Assembly (NCBI GenBank): GCA_022495995.1
Contig: JAFEMH010001234.1
Coordinates: forward strand, 248,001-312,000
Length of the DNA stretch: 64,000 nt
Source of the DNA: Adenophora triphylla var. japonica
Lineage: Eukaryota; Streptophyta; Magnoliopsida; Asterales; Campanulaceae
Direction of reading: 5' to 3'
Positions 43,295 to 53,640 of the stretch are shown piece by piece; the stretch's first letter is position 1, and each line of letters begins with the position of its first letter. A model generated the notes under the pieces. The model saw only the letters and a list, made by a program, of their open reading frames with translations, was not told the origin of the DNA and made no database searches. The position numbers and the translations under genes are program-made.

Positions 43295-45458
43295 ATGGTT
43301 CAAGAAAAGAATGCTTAAGGGAAGGAAACCCAGAATCCGGCGTTGGAGACACCTAACCCGAAGGATGCCCGCAGGGCGAGATCAGGGACTGCGCAGGAAG
43401 GTGATGTGCATACCTCTGAGACTGATTCGGCAATCAGGAGCACCAGGAGGCGAGAAGAGAGGGAGCGAGTTGAAGCAAACAAGAGAAAGGCCGGCGAGCA
43501 GAATCCCGCTCCATCGAAAGCCGACGCGGTGGCCGAACAGTTAAGGAAAGAGAATGAATTCATGATGAAAGTTCTAGCCAATAATGAGAGGTTGAGAAAG
43601 ATGGGTCAGGCACCCACGGTGATCCCGCCTGAGATGTCGGTGGAAGTTGACGGGCGAGATCAGGGAGGAGAGCGGAATGTTAGCCATAGCGCGTCGAAGA
43701 GGGATGATAGGCGCGCGAAGGATATGCCGCCGCCTAAAAGTGTAGAAGGAGGCCGTAGAAGGCGGGATGTAAGCAAGGAGAGATCTGGGGGTGATGGAGG
43801 CAAGAGGAAACACTCAGATCGAGATGATGAAAGGAGGAACTATCACAAGTCCGGAAACTCGCGTGACGAGTCGTATTATTTTAGGTATGAAAGTGACGAA
43901 GGATCAACCGCAGACAGAGATTATGTGCCAAGTCGCTCAAGATATTCTGAAGATGAGACGTATGTGAGAGAAAGGTCGCAAAGGTCAAGGCATTCTGATA
44001 GAGCTCGCCGAGATGAATTGCCGCAGCGCGATAGAGATCGTAGGCGGCGAGATAGGAGGGACATGGAAAAGGCGGAAAAAGCCGCAGAAGCCGAGAAGGT
44101 CGCGGAGGTGATTAGAGTTGCAGAGGCTTTGAAAGTCGTAGAGTTGGCTAAAGCCGCAGAGTTAGAAAAGGCCAAGAAAAATGAAGATGATAAGTGGAAA
44201 TCCGAGATGGCGGAAATGGCGAAGAAAATTAAAGAGTTAGAGGCGGGATCCAAGCCCGCTGAGGTGAAAGGCTCTTACTTGGCCCCATTTGCAAAGAATA
44301 TTCAGATTGTCGCCCCCGATCCATCATTCCGTATGCCCAATTTGCCAAGTTATTCTGGGATTTCAAGGGCGAACACTCACATTGGAGGATTTGAGGTAAC
44401 GTTGTCGCTATTGACTGATAATGAAGCCGTAATCTGCAAGGCGTTTGCGAGCACTCTTGCTGATCACGCATTGGAGTGGTTTCTGGCACAGCTGGCAGAA
44501 TCGGTGCTCGGATATCAGGATCTTAAGGATAAGTTTCTAGCGAGATTCAGTGGGTCAGGAGCCCAGCCCGCGCAAAAAAACCGAACTGTTCAGCTTGAAA
44601 CAGAATGAAGGGGAAGATATATCGGCTTTTACTGATAGATTTATGGGAGTTGCAAATCGGATTGCATATGTCAGCCAGGGCGAGATCATCATGTTATTTA
44701 ATTCGGGACTGTTGCCTGGGCACTTCAAACAGGAATTTTGTATGCGGTTACCAAAGACAACGGGCGAGTTGTACGAGAGGGTTAGAGCATACTGCAGTGG
44801 TGGTAAGGAGCCGGTAGTCAAGGTCGCCCATGCAGCAGCGGGCTCTGGTAAGAAGAATGTGAAGGAAAGGATTGAGGTTGTGAAAGACGATAAGAAAGTT
44901 GATAAAGGAGGTCGCAGCGGGAATGAAGCCGACGGGAACCGGGATAGTCGTAATAGAGGACAAGATCAGAGAATGATTGTCAGGTTCAGCAGGTTGAACA
45001 CTACTCTGAGCGAGATCTTGAGAAAGGATGATTTCCCAGCGCTGTATGAAATTAGAGAAGGATCCTATGGTGCCAGGGATCAGAATAGTTATTGTGATTT
45101 TCACAAAGATAAGGGGAATACGACAGATGATTGCTATAATTTGAGAAAGATAATCCAGTCGAGAATTGATAGGGGCGATTTCAAGCAGTATCTCGAAGGT
45201 AGTAAAAGGCGAGATGAAGGGGTGCGGCAAGAAAGAGCTCAGGATCGAAACGTTGTCGATGTTATTCAGGATCCATTGCCCAGCGTTGCCCAGTTGGATA
45301 ATCAAATTATGATGTTGTCGCACAGTTTTGACATCCCTCCATTTGTCGCCAGCGAAGACAGAGTTATCAGTTTTTCTAGAAGTGAGTTGGCAGTGACAAA
45401 GGGTCATGGGAGCCAACCAGTGATTATAACCATTTGCCCGGGAAATAACATTGTTTAG
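43295..45458 (+). pseudogene. Gag of element F (frameshift and stops)
   Basis: A possible ATG is at 43295 but meets TAA at 43316, and the open frame resumes from ATG 43343. The first about 330 residues are highly charged (Arg/Glu/Lys/Asp-rich, with an Ala-Glu-Lys helix at 44070-44240). The capsid domain follows (FRMPNLPSYSGI, DHALEWFLAQL, YQDLKDKFLARFSG). A run of seven A at about 44574-44580 marks a one-base frameshift, after which ELFSLKQNEGEDISAF continues. A C-x2-H-x4-G-x4-C type region (YCDFHKDKGNTTDDCYNL) is at about 45090. A TAG at 45456-45458 separates gag from protease. Confidence 0.85.
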
Positions 45459-46494
45459 CGCGTGATGGTGGATTCAGGAGCGAGTAGGAATGTATTGTAC
45501 TACGAGGCTTTCAAGAGGATGAATTACACTGATGCCAACTTGGTACCCTACAAGGGATATCTAGAGGTATTTACAAATCACTCAGTCAAGGTGAAGGGGA
45601 CGATCATGCTGGAAGTAGAGATTGGTGAAGGTGAACTGCGAGAAGCGAGCAAGTGGAGTTCATGGTGATTGATTTGGTTTCCGCATACAATGCTATAGTT
45701 GGAATCCCTTTTCTGTTAAGTTTTGAAATGGTGTTTTCTATCCCGCATCAGAGAGTAAAGTATCCGACTCCTAGAGGTGTGGGTTGTCTGAAGAGTGAAG
45801 CAATTACAGTGGCGAGAAAGAAGAAGGAGATGATAAAGGCCAAGGGGGCTTCTACTAGTTCGTTGACGACAAAATCTAATTCTCGCTAGCTGAGGATTAA
45901 CATGGTTGAATTTGTTGAATCTGAAGATGACTGGGTAGTTACTGAAAGTATGAAGAATGGCACGGCTTTGGTTGTCGCAGAAGCGAGTTTTGTGCATGAG
46001 CGAGAAAAGGAGATAATCGATGCGCGAAAACCTGACTGTGTAAGCTATGAGTAGGATGTCGCAGGAGAGATTGATCTGGGTATGGAAATAGTGGATGTGG
46101 CGCCAAACCTGAGCTACGCCAGGGTGGTTCAGTTTGTTCAGATGAGGGAGCCCAGAATTGAGGAGATAATAGTGGAAGAAATTGTTGATGATTCCGGCGA
46201 GGATTGTGAAACAGTGGAGGTCGAGGATAAAGATGGGCGACCTACGGGCAACACATTCGGTGACCCAGTAAAGGTGATTCCCGCCAAAGGCCCAATTAGC
46301 AAAAAGCGAAAAAGAATGGAGGTGGAAACTTTACAAACGCGAGATGAGCCAGAGATTCAGGCTGATGAGGAACTGGAAGAAGTCGAGATCAACCGATATT
46401 TCCCGGAGCAGCGGGTTAAGATTGGGAAGCAGTTGTTCAGAGATGAGCGGGAACGATTGGTTGAATTTTTGAAGGATAATTTGGATGTGTTCAC
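45459..46494 (+). pseudogene. Protease and linker of element F (broken)
   Basis: RVMVDSGASRNVLYYEAFKRM carries the aspartic protease DSG motif. The frame shifts at about 45653 to MEFMVIDLVSAYNAIVGIPF (the usual DVPSAYNAILGRP-like end). In that frame, TAG stops lie at 45887-45889 and near 46054. An acidic linker (IEEIIVEEIVDDSGEDCE) leads to RT. The protease matures the polyprotein; this copy is dead. Confidence 0.82.
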
Positions 46495-48300
46495 ATGGCG
46501 GCCAGGGATATGAGGGGGATTGATGAGAATGTCGCCTTGCACTGCTTGAATGTCGATCCCAATGTTGAGTCGTTCAAGCAAAGGGTTAGGCCCTTGTCGC
46601 CAGAGAAGGAGAATGCGGTCATGGAGGAAGTAGATAAATTGTTGAAGGCGGGAATCATAGAGGAGATTCAGTACCCAGTTTGGTTAGCATGTCCAGTTAT
46701 GGTGTTGAAGTCGAACAAGAAATGGCGGGTGTGCATTGATTTTACCGACTTGAATATCGCCTGCCCAAAGGATTGCTACCCGCTACCAAAGATAGATAAG
46801 CTGGTTGATTTGATTGCCGGTCATAGGGTCTTCAGCTTTATTGATGCGTATTCAGGATACCATCAGATTAAAATGTGCGAGAATGAAAAGGCGAAGACGG
46901 CTTTTCGAACTCCCAAGGGTAATTTCTGTTATAAGATGATGCCATTTGGCTTGAAGAATGCCGGCGCGACATATCAGCGAATGGTAAACGAGGTCTTCAA
47001 GTCGCAGATTGGGCAAAACTTGGAAGCTTACATTGATGATATGGTGATAAAAACAAGAGAGTATGACCATGTGTTGGATCTGCAGAGACATTTGAAAGTC
47101 TGAGGAGGAATTCTATGAAATTGAACCCTAGTAAATGCACGTTTGGAGTTACAGCGGGAAAATTTTTGGGGTTTCTAGTAAACAGGCGCGGGATAGAGGC
47201 CAATCCCGAAAAGATTCAAGCTCTATTGGATATGTCACCGCCAAGTCGATCTGCGAGATACAGAGGCTAAATGGGAGGATTATCGCCTTGGGGAGATTCA
47301 TTTCCAAGTTGGCAGAAAAGTGTTTACCGTTTTTTAAGGTTTTGAAGGGGGTGAAGAGTTTTGTTTGGGATGAGGAGTGTGATGTCGCTTTCGAGCAAAT
47401 GAAGGCTTATCTAGGCAAGCCGCCTTTGTTGTGTAGCCCTGTGGAGGGAGAAGAGTTGTTTATATACCTGGCGGCTTCAGATCATGCAGTGGCCGCCGTT
47501 TTGGTGCGAGAAGAGGGTGGCAGTCAGAGGCCGATTTATTATGTGTCAAAGGCATTAAGTGAGGTTGAGTCAAGATACTTTAATGCCGAGAAGCTGGCGT
47601 ACACTTTGGTTGTGGTTGCGCGAAAACTGAGGGCTTACTTTGTTGCGCATACCATTGTCGTATTGAGTGACGCCCCCTTGAGAAAGATATTGCAGCGACC
47701 AGATGCAGTGGGAAGATTGTTGAAATGGTCTATCAAATTGACTGAGTTCGATTTGAAGTATGAATCCCGTCGGGCGATTAAGGCGCAGGCGTTGGCAGAT
47801 TTCATCGTGGAAACATCTTTCACAAGGTCGCAGGAGGAGTCGAAGAAGAGTGCTGTGAAGAAGAAGGCCGAAAGGGAAGTCGGGCCCAGTGTGTTCGTGA
47901 AGGAGAGGCCGCCTGATTGTTGGGTTTTGTATGTTGATGGCTCGTCTTCGAAGGATAAGGGTGGTGTGGGAATCACTCTGACCTCGCCCGATGAGGAGGT
48001 TAAGTATGAAAAAGCATTGAGATTTAAGTTTAACGTATCAAATAATCAAGCTGAGTACGAGGCATTGACTGCCGGGGTGGAGTTAGCGCGAGATATTGGG
48101 TTGACCAAGATAGTGATTCATTCAGATTCCCAGTTGATTGTTAATCAAGTGAAGGGCGATTATGGAGTCCTGAGTTCTGTTTTGGTGAAATACTACCATT
48201 TGGCGAGAAACCTTTTGAAAGGGTTCGAATTCTGGGAGTTGGTTCAGATTGACAGGGCTGATAACTCGCGGGCGGATGAATTGAGTAGGTCGGCGGGATC
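46495..48300 (+). pseudogene. Reverse transcriptase with two RNase H domains, element F
   Basis: RT (46600-47103): IEEIQYPVWLACPVMVLK, WRVCIDFTDLNIACPKD, FSFIDAYSGYHQI, MPFGLKNAGATYQRMVN and catalytic YIDDMV. A frameshift follows at about 47101, then the connection and first RNase H (47380-47790; LAASDHAVAAVLV, FNAEKLAYTLVVVARKL). A second, archaeal-type RNase H is at 47915-48290 (LYVDGSSSKDKGGVG, NQAEYEALTAGVELA, IHSDSQLIVNQVKGDY, NSRADELSR) with D, E, D, D residues visible. This second domain is typical of Tat elements. The frame is open from 47135 into integrase. Confidence 0.9.
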
Positions 48301-48967
48301 TGAAGGGCAAAGCTCAGCTAGCGAGCCGCTATTAGAATATATAGAGATGCCGGTAATCAACAGGCCGCTTGTTTCAGAGATTGTTGATGCCGAGAAGGAC
48401 TGGGTTGTAGAGATGAAGGAATTTTTGCTTATAGGAGAGTTGCCGCCTGATGAGGAGAAGGCAAAGTTGATTAAGGCTACATCGCCGCGGTTCACAGTGC
48501 AGGATGGAGTTGTGTATAGGAAATCTTTCTCGAAACCACTAATGAGATGTGTTGAACCAAGCATGGTGCAGAGGGTGTTATTTGAAATTCATGAAGGTAT
48601 ATGTGGCGGCCACCCCGGAGCGAGAACGCTAGCGGATAAAATCTTGTTTCATGGATATTACTGGCCGAGCTTGAGGAAAGATGCCGAGGTGTATGTGAAG
48701 AAATGCGAGAAATGTCAGAGATTTGGCAACATTCCCCGACAGCCGGCAACAGAGCAAACCCCTATAGTGCCGACTTGGCCGTTCGACATGTGGGAGATTG
48801 ACTTGATAGGGCCTTTCCCGAAAGCAAAAGGTGGTTGCCAGCATGTGGTTGTCGCTGTGGATTATTTTACGAAATGGACAGAGGCGAAGGCTTTGGCGAT
48901 AATCAGTGAGGACCAGGTGATAAAGTTTGTACAAGAAAATATTTGGTGTAGATATGGAGTCCCCAGG
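48301..48967 (+). pseudogene. Integrase of element F, N-terminal half
   Basis: The zinc-binding HHCC region (HEGICGGHPGARTLADKILF ... CEKCQRFG) is followed by the catalytic core start (WEIDLIGPFPKAKGG, first Asp). The gene stops inside the core at GVPR, where element D inserted with the duplication CCAGG (48963-48967). The rest is at 60523-61195. Confidence 0.92.
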
Positions 48968-50362
48968 TGAATGCGCGCTCGCCCGAAAAATCTATATATA
49001 TATAAATAAATATATAAGGAGTCGCCACGCCGTTTTAAGAGGAAACATTGAAAACCTTTGTTTTAGAGAGAAAACATGAGTTCGGGGGTCAGGTTACGTG
49101 TTGGGAAGAACCGAGAGTTCACCCAACACGCCTCGTCCATAGACGAGTCTTTCAATCAAACACATCCAAGTAAATCCAAAGTGTGTGCAAATCTCGATAA
49201 TAAACGAAATGTGATAAAATGCATCTTATTAATTATGAAACGAGAAATTACATATTGTGAGCCCATTATTTAGGAGGCCACATCCCCGATACAAACAAAC
49301 TAGAACAGACATAAAGGAAAAGAGTCACCGCAGATGGGTCATGTGTGTCGCATGACACATCGTACTGCTGACCACATGTGTCGCGTGACACAGATCACTG
49401 GGACGAAGGTGTCGCGTGACACATATGAGCCTTCTGCGAAACCTCACAATATGAACTCGAAATTAACGTAAGCTATACGTATCTAATTAACAAGTTGAAT
49501 TATGAACGAAAAACATAAACAACATCAAATCGACCCGGGGAGTGTGGATATGGGTAGATCCACACCCCTCGGGGGCTCAAACACCAAATTCAACCAAATC
49601 AATCAATATGAGCTCAATTACACAATCTATGCAAGTTAAACGAGAGATTGCGATTGGGATTCAAGAATTCGTATAGCTAGGATCCGATTACACGAATCCA
49701 AACAAAATAGAACTATAGAATTGCAAGGAATTACATGAGAGAGAGAGAGAGAGGGTTAGGGAATTGTTACCCTTGTTGATTCCACGAATTCTATATCTAG
49801 TCAGATATAGAATCCTTCAATTCTTCGTTGTAGATCTCACAGCTCTGATCCAAGGATTCCAATTGGTGTAGGTAGAGGATTGGGTTTGGATGAGAGGGAT
49901 TAGTGGGTTGGAAGGTAGGAGAGAGAGAGGTTTTGTGCTTGGGACGCTCGTTACACTGCTATTTTGGCAGAGTAACAGTAGGCTAGAATTGGGATCCATT
50001 TCAATGAGGGGGAGGGTCTTATTTATAGGCCGCAGCTTGGCCGCCTTAGTATGTCGCACGACCTTACGCGTCCACTTTCCATGCCTCAAGCCGTCGCGTG
50101 ACACAAGGTGGCTCAACCGCTTTTGGCGCCAAAAACCGGTTTACGGAACATTCCGGAAAATACCCAAAAGGTCCAACGAGGTTTTATTCCCAAGGGGTCC
50201 TTTGGCATGAATGATGTACCAAAAGGTACTTCCTTCGGGAAACTCATGGAACGTTTCCGGAAGTCTCGGGATAGGCCGGGAATTTACCAAAACGCCCCTT
50301 AATGCAGTTTTATTATATTAAAATGCATCGAAAAGGTTGCGAATTGGATTGGCGTACTTACA
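48968..50362 (-). mobile_element. 3' LTR of element D
   Basis: 1395 bp, bordered outside by CCAGG and inside by the polypurine tract. It contains a GA microsatellite (about 49737-49754), a minus-strand TATA box (50027-50020) and five TGTCGC-RTGACA palindromes or close variants. It shares the TGTAAGTAC start and GGCGTGGCGACTC motif with S1, S2 and G. Confidence 0.94.
50020..50027 (-). promoter_or_regulatory. TATA box in 3' LTR of D
   Basis: Minus-strand TATAAATA in the context GGCC-TATAAATA-AGACC. The matching site in the 5' LTR is 60190-60183. Confidence 0.6.
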
Positions 50363-50375
50363 GAGCCCCTCGGCA
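50363..50375 (-). other. Polypurine tract of element D
   Basis: Minus-strand GTTGCCGAGGGGCTC overlaps this site and ends directly at the LTR start TGTAAGTACG. It is the same tract as that before LTR G (3801-3814). Confidence 0.85.
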
Positions 50376-50619
50376 ACGTCACTTTTGGAAAAAGTGGGGT
50401 TGTCGATAAAATAAGACTCAATCTCAATGAGCGGCTGGGGTTAAGGTGAAGGGCTAGAAGGGTGAGAAGGGGAAAATTATGGCTGGACCTTTCTGAGAAA
50501 GGATTCCTACGTATCCCTTTAAGAAGGGAATCAAGCCAAATCGTAGTTCGGAATTACCAATACTGACTACAAGCAAGAAAGGGGTAGAGATGTGTCTTCA
50601 TACCTTTGCTGTGCTTACC

Positions 50620-51180
50620 TGTGATTTCTGTTGTGCTCCGCTAGAGAGGCTTTTCTTGGGTTTGGCTCTGCTTGAGAGGCTTTTCTTCTTGGTGGGCTCC
50701 GCTAGAGAGGCTTTTTCCTTTGGTTTGGCTCTGCTTGAGAGGCTTTTCTTCTTTGTGTGCTCCGCTAGAGAGGCTTTTCTTGGGTTGGCTCTGCTTGAGA
50801 GGCTTTTCTTGGTTGTGTGCTCCGCTAGAGAGGCTTTTCTTGGTTTGGCTCTGCTTGAGAGGCTTTTCTTGTTGGTAGGCTCCGCTAGAGAGGCTTTTCT
50901 TCTTTGGTTTGGCTCTGCTTGAGAGGCTTTTCTTCTTTGTGTGCTCCGCTAGAGAGGCTTTTCTTCTTTGTGTGCTCCGCTAGAGAGGCTTTTCTTGGTT
51001 TGGCTCTGCTTGAGAGGCTTTTCTTGGTTTGGCTCTGCTTGAGAGGCTTTTCTTCTTGGTGGGCTCCGCTAGAGAGGCTTTTTCCTTGGTTTGGCTCTGC
51101 TTGAGAGGCTTTTCTTGGTTTGGCTCTGCTTGAGAGGCTTTTCTTGGGTTTGGCTCTGCTTGAGAGGCTTTTCTTGGGGC
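50620..51180. repeat. 31-bp-type tandem array in the 3' region of D
   Basis: About 17 copies of two alternating unit types sharing GAGAGGCTTTTCTT: GGTTTGGCTCTGCTT-GAGAGGC and GTGTGCTCCGCTA-GAGAGGC. Most units are about 30-33 bp. The array lies just inside the polypurine tract, the same position as the arrays in G and F. Long open frames on both strands here are repeat translations. Confidence 0.92.
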
Positions 51181-51541
51181 TGTCACAGATACGCATGCTT
51201 TTTTTGTTTTGTTCTTTCTTCTCCAGTTTGGTCGGAGGTCCAGTCGTCGAGACTCAATTGATTATTGTACCTGCGGGGGTAAAACAACAACTCCACGCGG
51301 GGTCAAAATTTGTACATCATTAGAGTGCAGGGGTATTTTGGGAATTTTGGCTTTGAGGGAACGATGTGTCGCACGACCATTTAAAGCCAGTGATCAGTCT
51401 TTTAAAAGGGTGAACAGTCCTCATTTCGAACAACATTGTTTGGAGGGAGGTGGACGGTCTTGGCGAGAAAAGCACGCCATTTCACTCATTTTCAATTGCC
51501 GACTGATTCTAGGGTTTGATTCCAATCTTGATTCGTCAAAA

Positions 51542-53640
51542 ATGCCTCCTAGGCGCCGACCCACCAAAAATGCCCCGACTCAGGCCCAATTAGCCGCACG
51601 GCGGAAGAATGCTCTGAGGAATCAGAGACCTTTTGTTCCTCAAACTGTTAGGGGAGATTTCTACCCTCATTTGAAAGAACATTCCTCGGGCCCGGAGAAG
51701 AAGGTAATAATTGTAACCCTAGCTTTTGGTGCACTGAGGAAATTAAATTTTTCGAAAAAAAGATTGATTTTTCTTTCTTTTCCTTTCTTTGTTCGGACTC
51801 GAAGTTTATTGCATGCTCTGATTTTATTTTAGCAATTGTGAAATGTATGTACAAAACCTAGTTTTGTTTGAAATTGAAATTGATTTGACGAGTAAATTTG
51901 AGATATTCATACTGCGCTGTGTTTACACCTGTAGGATTTGCGTACCGGGGCTCTCCAGGTCGTTGGCGGTGTGGGATTTCTTTGCCGGGTAGTCGGAGCT
52001 TGTCCACTCGCCAAAAGGTCTGGTATATCTTTGCGGGGTTGGGCGGTTCTTTGAGATGGCCAAAGGCTGTTGGCGGCACACGAGAGGAGCATTGGCTTGG
52101 TAAAGGCTTTCGGAGAGTTACGGTGGGAGACTACTCACTCTTTTCACTTCTCTTGGGGCGAGGCGACCGTCACGCCATATGATTTTGCCGTCATTGCGGT
52201 CGGCCTTTCAGCGACGAGCCTTTGTATGGAGGAGCCATTTCGATTGATGACCCACGGCCTCCTGCGATGCTTACTTTATGGAGCTGATCGGCTTTGTTCC
52301 CCGGGACAAGAAGGGGAATGGGTATGAGTTGGGAGATCTTCATGGCCGAGATGGTTGATCGAGCACCGGTTTTCCCGGCGAGATGGCGAGATGCAGTGAG
52401 GACGGGTTGAGGGCTGAGAGATTGGCCAGGGCGTTTGTTTTGGTTGGCTTTTCGGACATGTTGTTTATCAATGCCACGTCCACGGCTTTGCTTTCTTTAT
52501 TGGAGCTTCTGAGAGATTGGGCCACCGTTGGATCATTGTCTTGGGGAGGCGAGAGTTTAGGCGAGTTGTTTTTGGCTTTTGATGATGTTAGTCGGGGAAA
52601 GCTAAGTCCTTCAAGCTATTTGCCACTTTGCATTTGAGGTATTTCTTGGTTTGCCTCCTTTATTTGGATACTGCTTTTCTGTCTCTTTGACTCTGCTCTG
52701 CCCTTCTTTTCAAGCTTGGGCTTATGAGGTCATTGGGTGTTATGCTTGGAGAGTAGGGGAGACATTTCCGGTTACCACATTTCCTGCCATGAGGCCGGGT
52801 GAAGGATGCTAGGCAAAAGATTCGTACAGTGATTCTAAGGGACGGATGGCGCTTCTCGGTGATACCATGGTTTGTTTGCGAGGAGTCCCCGGGAGTTTGA
52901 CTTTGTTTCCTTGGGGTGATAGATATCTTTGGGGTCCATACGGATCATGCCCTTCATCTTCTTGAGTGCCGCAAAGCTTGTTGGTGGGTTTGTGCGGGGA
53001 TGCATTATATTTGGGTGAGAGGGTTTGTAGGCGGCACGGTCCGGGTAGTATGGCCGGGGTTCCCTATGATCCTCCTGGCGAGATGTGGTTTCCTCGGAAG
53101 TTGGAGAATGTGGTCACTTTGATCCGGGGAGAGCACGCCTTCAATTATACGGAGGATGATGCGGATTATGACACTTATGTGGCTACGAGGTTGAGATCGC
53201 CGCGGAGTTGCTCGAGACATGATATTCCTAATGCTCCCGATACTTCGATGCTCAAGGCTGCCGGGCCTTCTCCTGGACATGTGACGGATGCACCTCTGCC
53301 ACCTCCTTTCGTTGATTTTCGGGATGGAGATGCTTTGAGGCGGGCCACTCTTGACACCGGCGGGTTTTTCCATATTTTCATCTTCGGAGGGACTCAATCT
53401 GTAAGTGACTTTGAAGCTGTGAATATCCTTCCATTCCCTTGTTTTGATCTGATTTCGATTCTTTTTCATTTGCTTGTATCGGGTATCGGTGACGTATCTT
53501 GGGGCTTTGCTCGTCGCTATACCGGGGCCATGGACATGGTTGATCGGTTGATGAGGAGCAATCAATATACGAGGGAGAAACTTGCGGCTCAAGGTTCCGG
53601 TAGTTCGATGACGGTGATTCCACGGTTAGCTTGCCGGTAG
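51542..53640 (+). pseudogene. Antisense plant-mobile-domain (PMD) gene carried by element D
   Basis: Opposite in strand to the element's own LTRs. Exon 1 (51542-51703, 54 codons) starts MPPRRRPTKNAPTQAQ and ends at a GT donor (51704). The intron ends CACCTGTAG (51934). Exon 2 joins in frame (DLRTGALQVVGGVGF). The PMD pattern follows: ELRWETTHSFHFSWGEATVT, LARAFVLVGFSDMLF, LLELLRDWATVGSLSWGG. A second short intron is likely (GT about 52639, AG about 52714) before AWAYEVIGCYAWR. The frame changes several times between 51990 and 52390 and again after 52750, so the copy is decayed or its sequence contains indel errors. PMD proteins (MAIN/MAIL family) act in plant genome silencing and cell division, and PMD genes are also found in transposons. 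The role in the element is unknown. Confidence 0.75.

Noticed and set aside
43574..44489. Minus-strand open frames within gag of F
   Set aside because: Antisense shadows of the charged, Glu/Arg-rich gag frame. No start context or domain.
44748..45416. 222-codon minus-strand frame within gag of F
   Set aside because: Although long, it mirrors the gag coding region and shows no recognisable domain. F's credible antisense ORF is at the 3' end instead.
50590..51196. Several Leu/Phe-rich or Lys/Ser-rich open frames on both strands
   Set aside because: They are translations of the 31-bp array in D. The phases rotate with the repeat and there is no independent support.
53005..53592. 195-codon minus-strand frame in D as pol
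   Set aside because: It has no RT, RNase H or integrase motif, and it overlaps the plus-strand PMD gene. A shadow frame.
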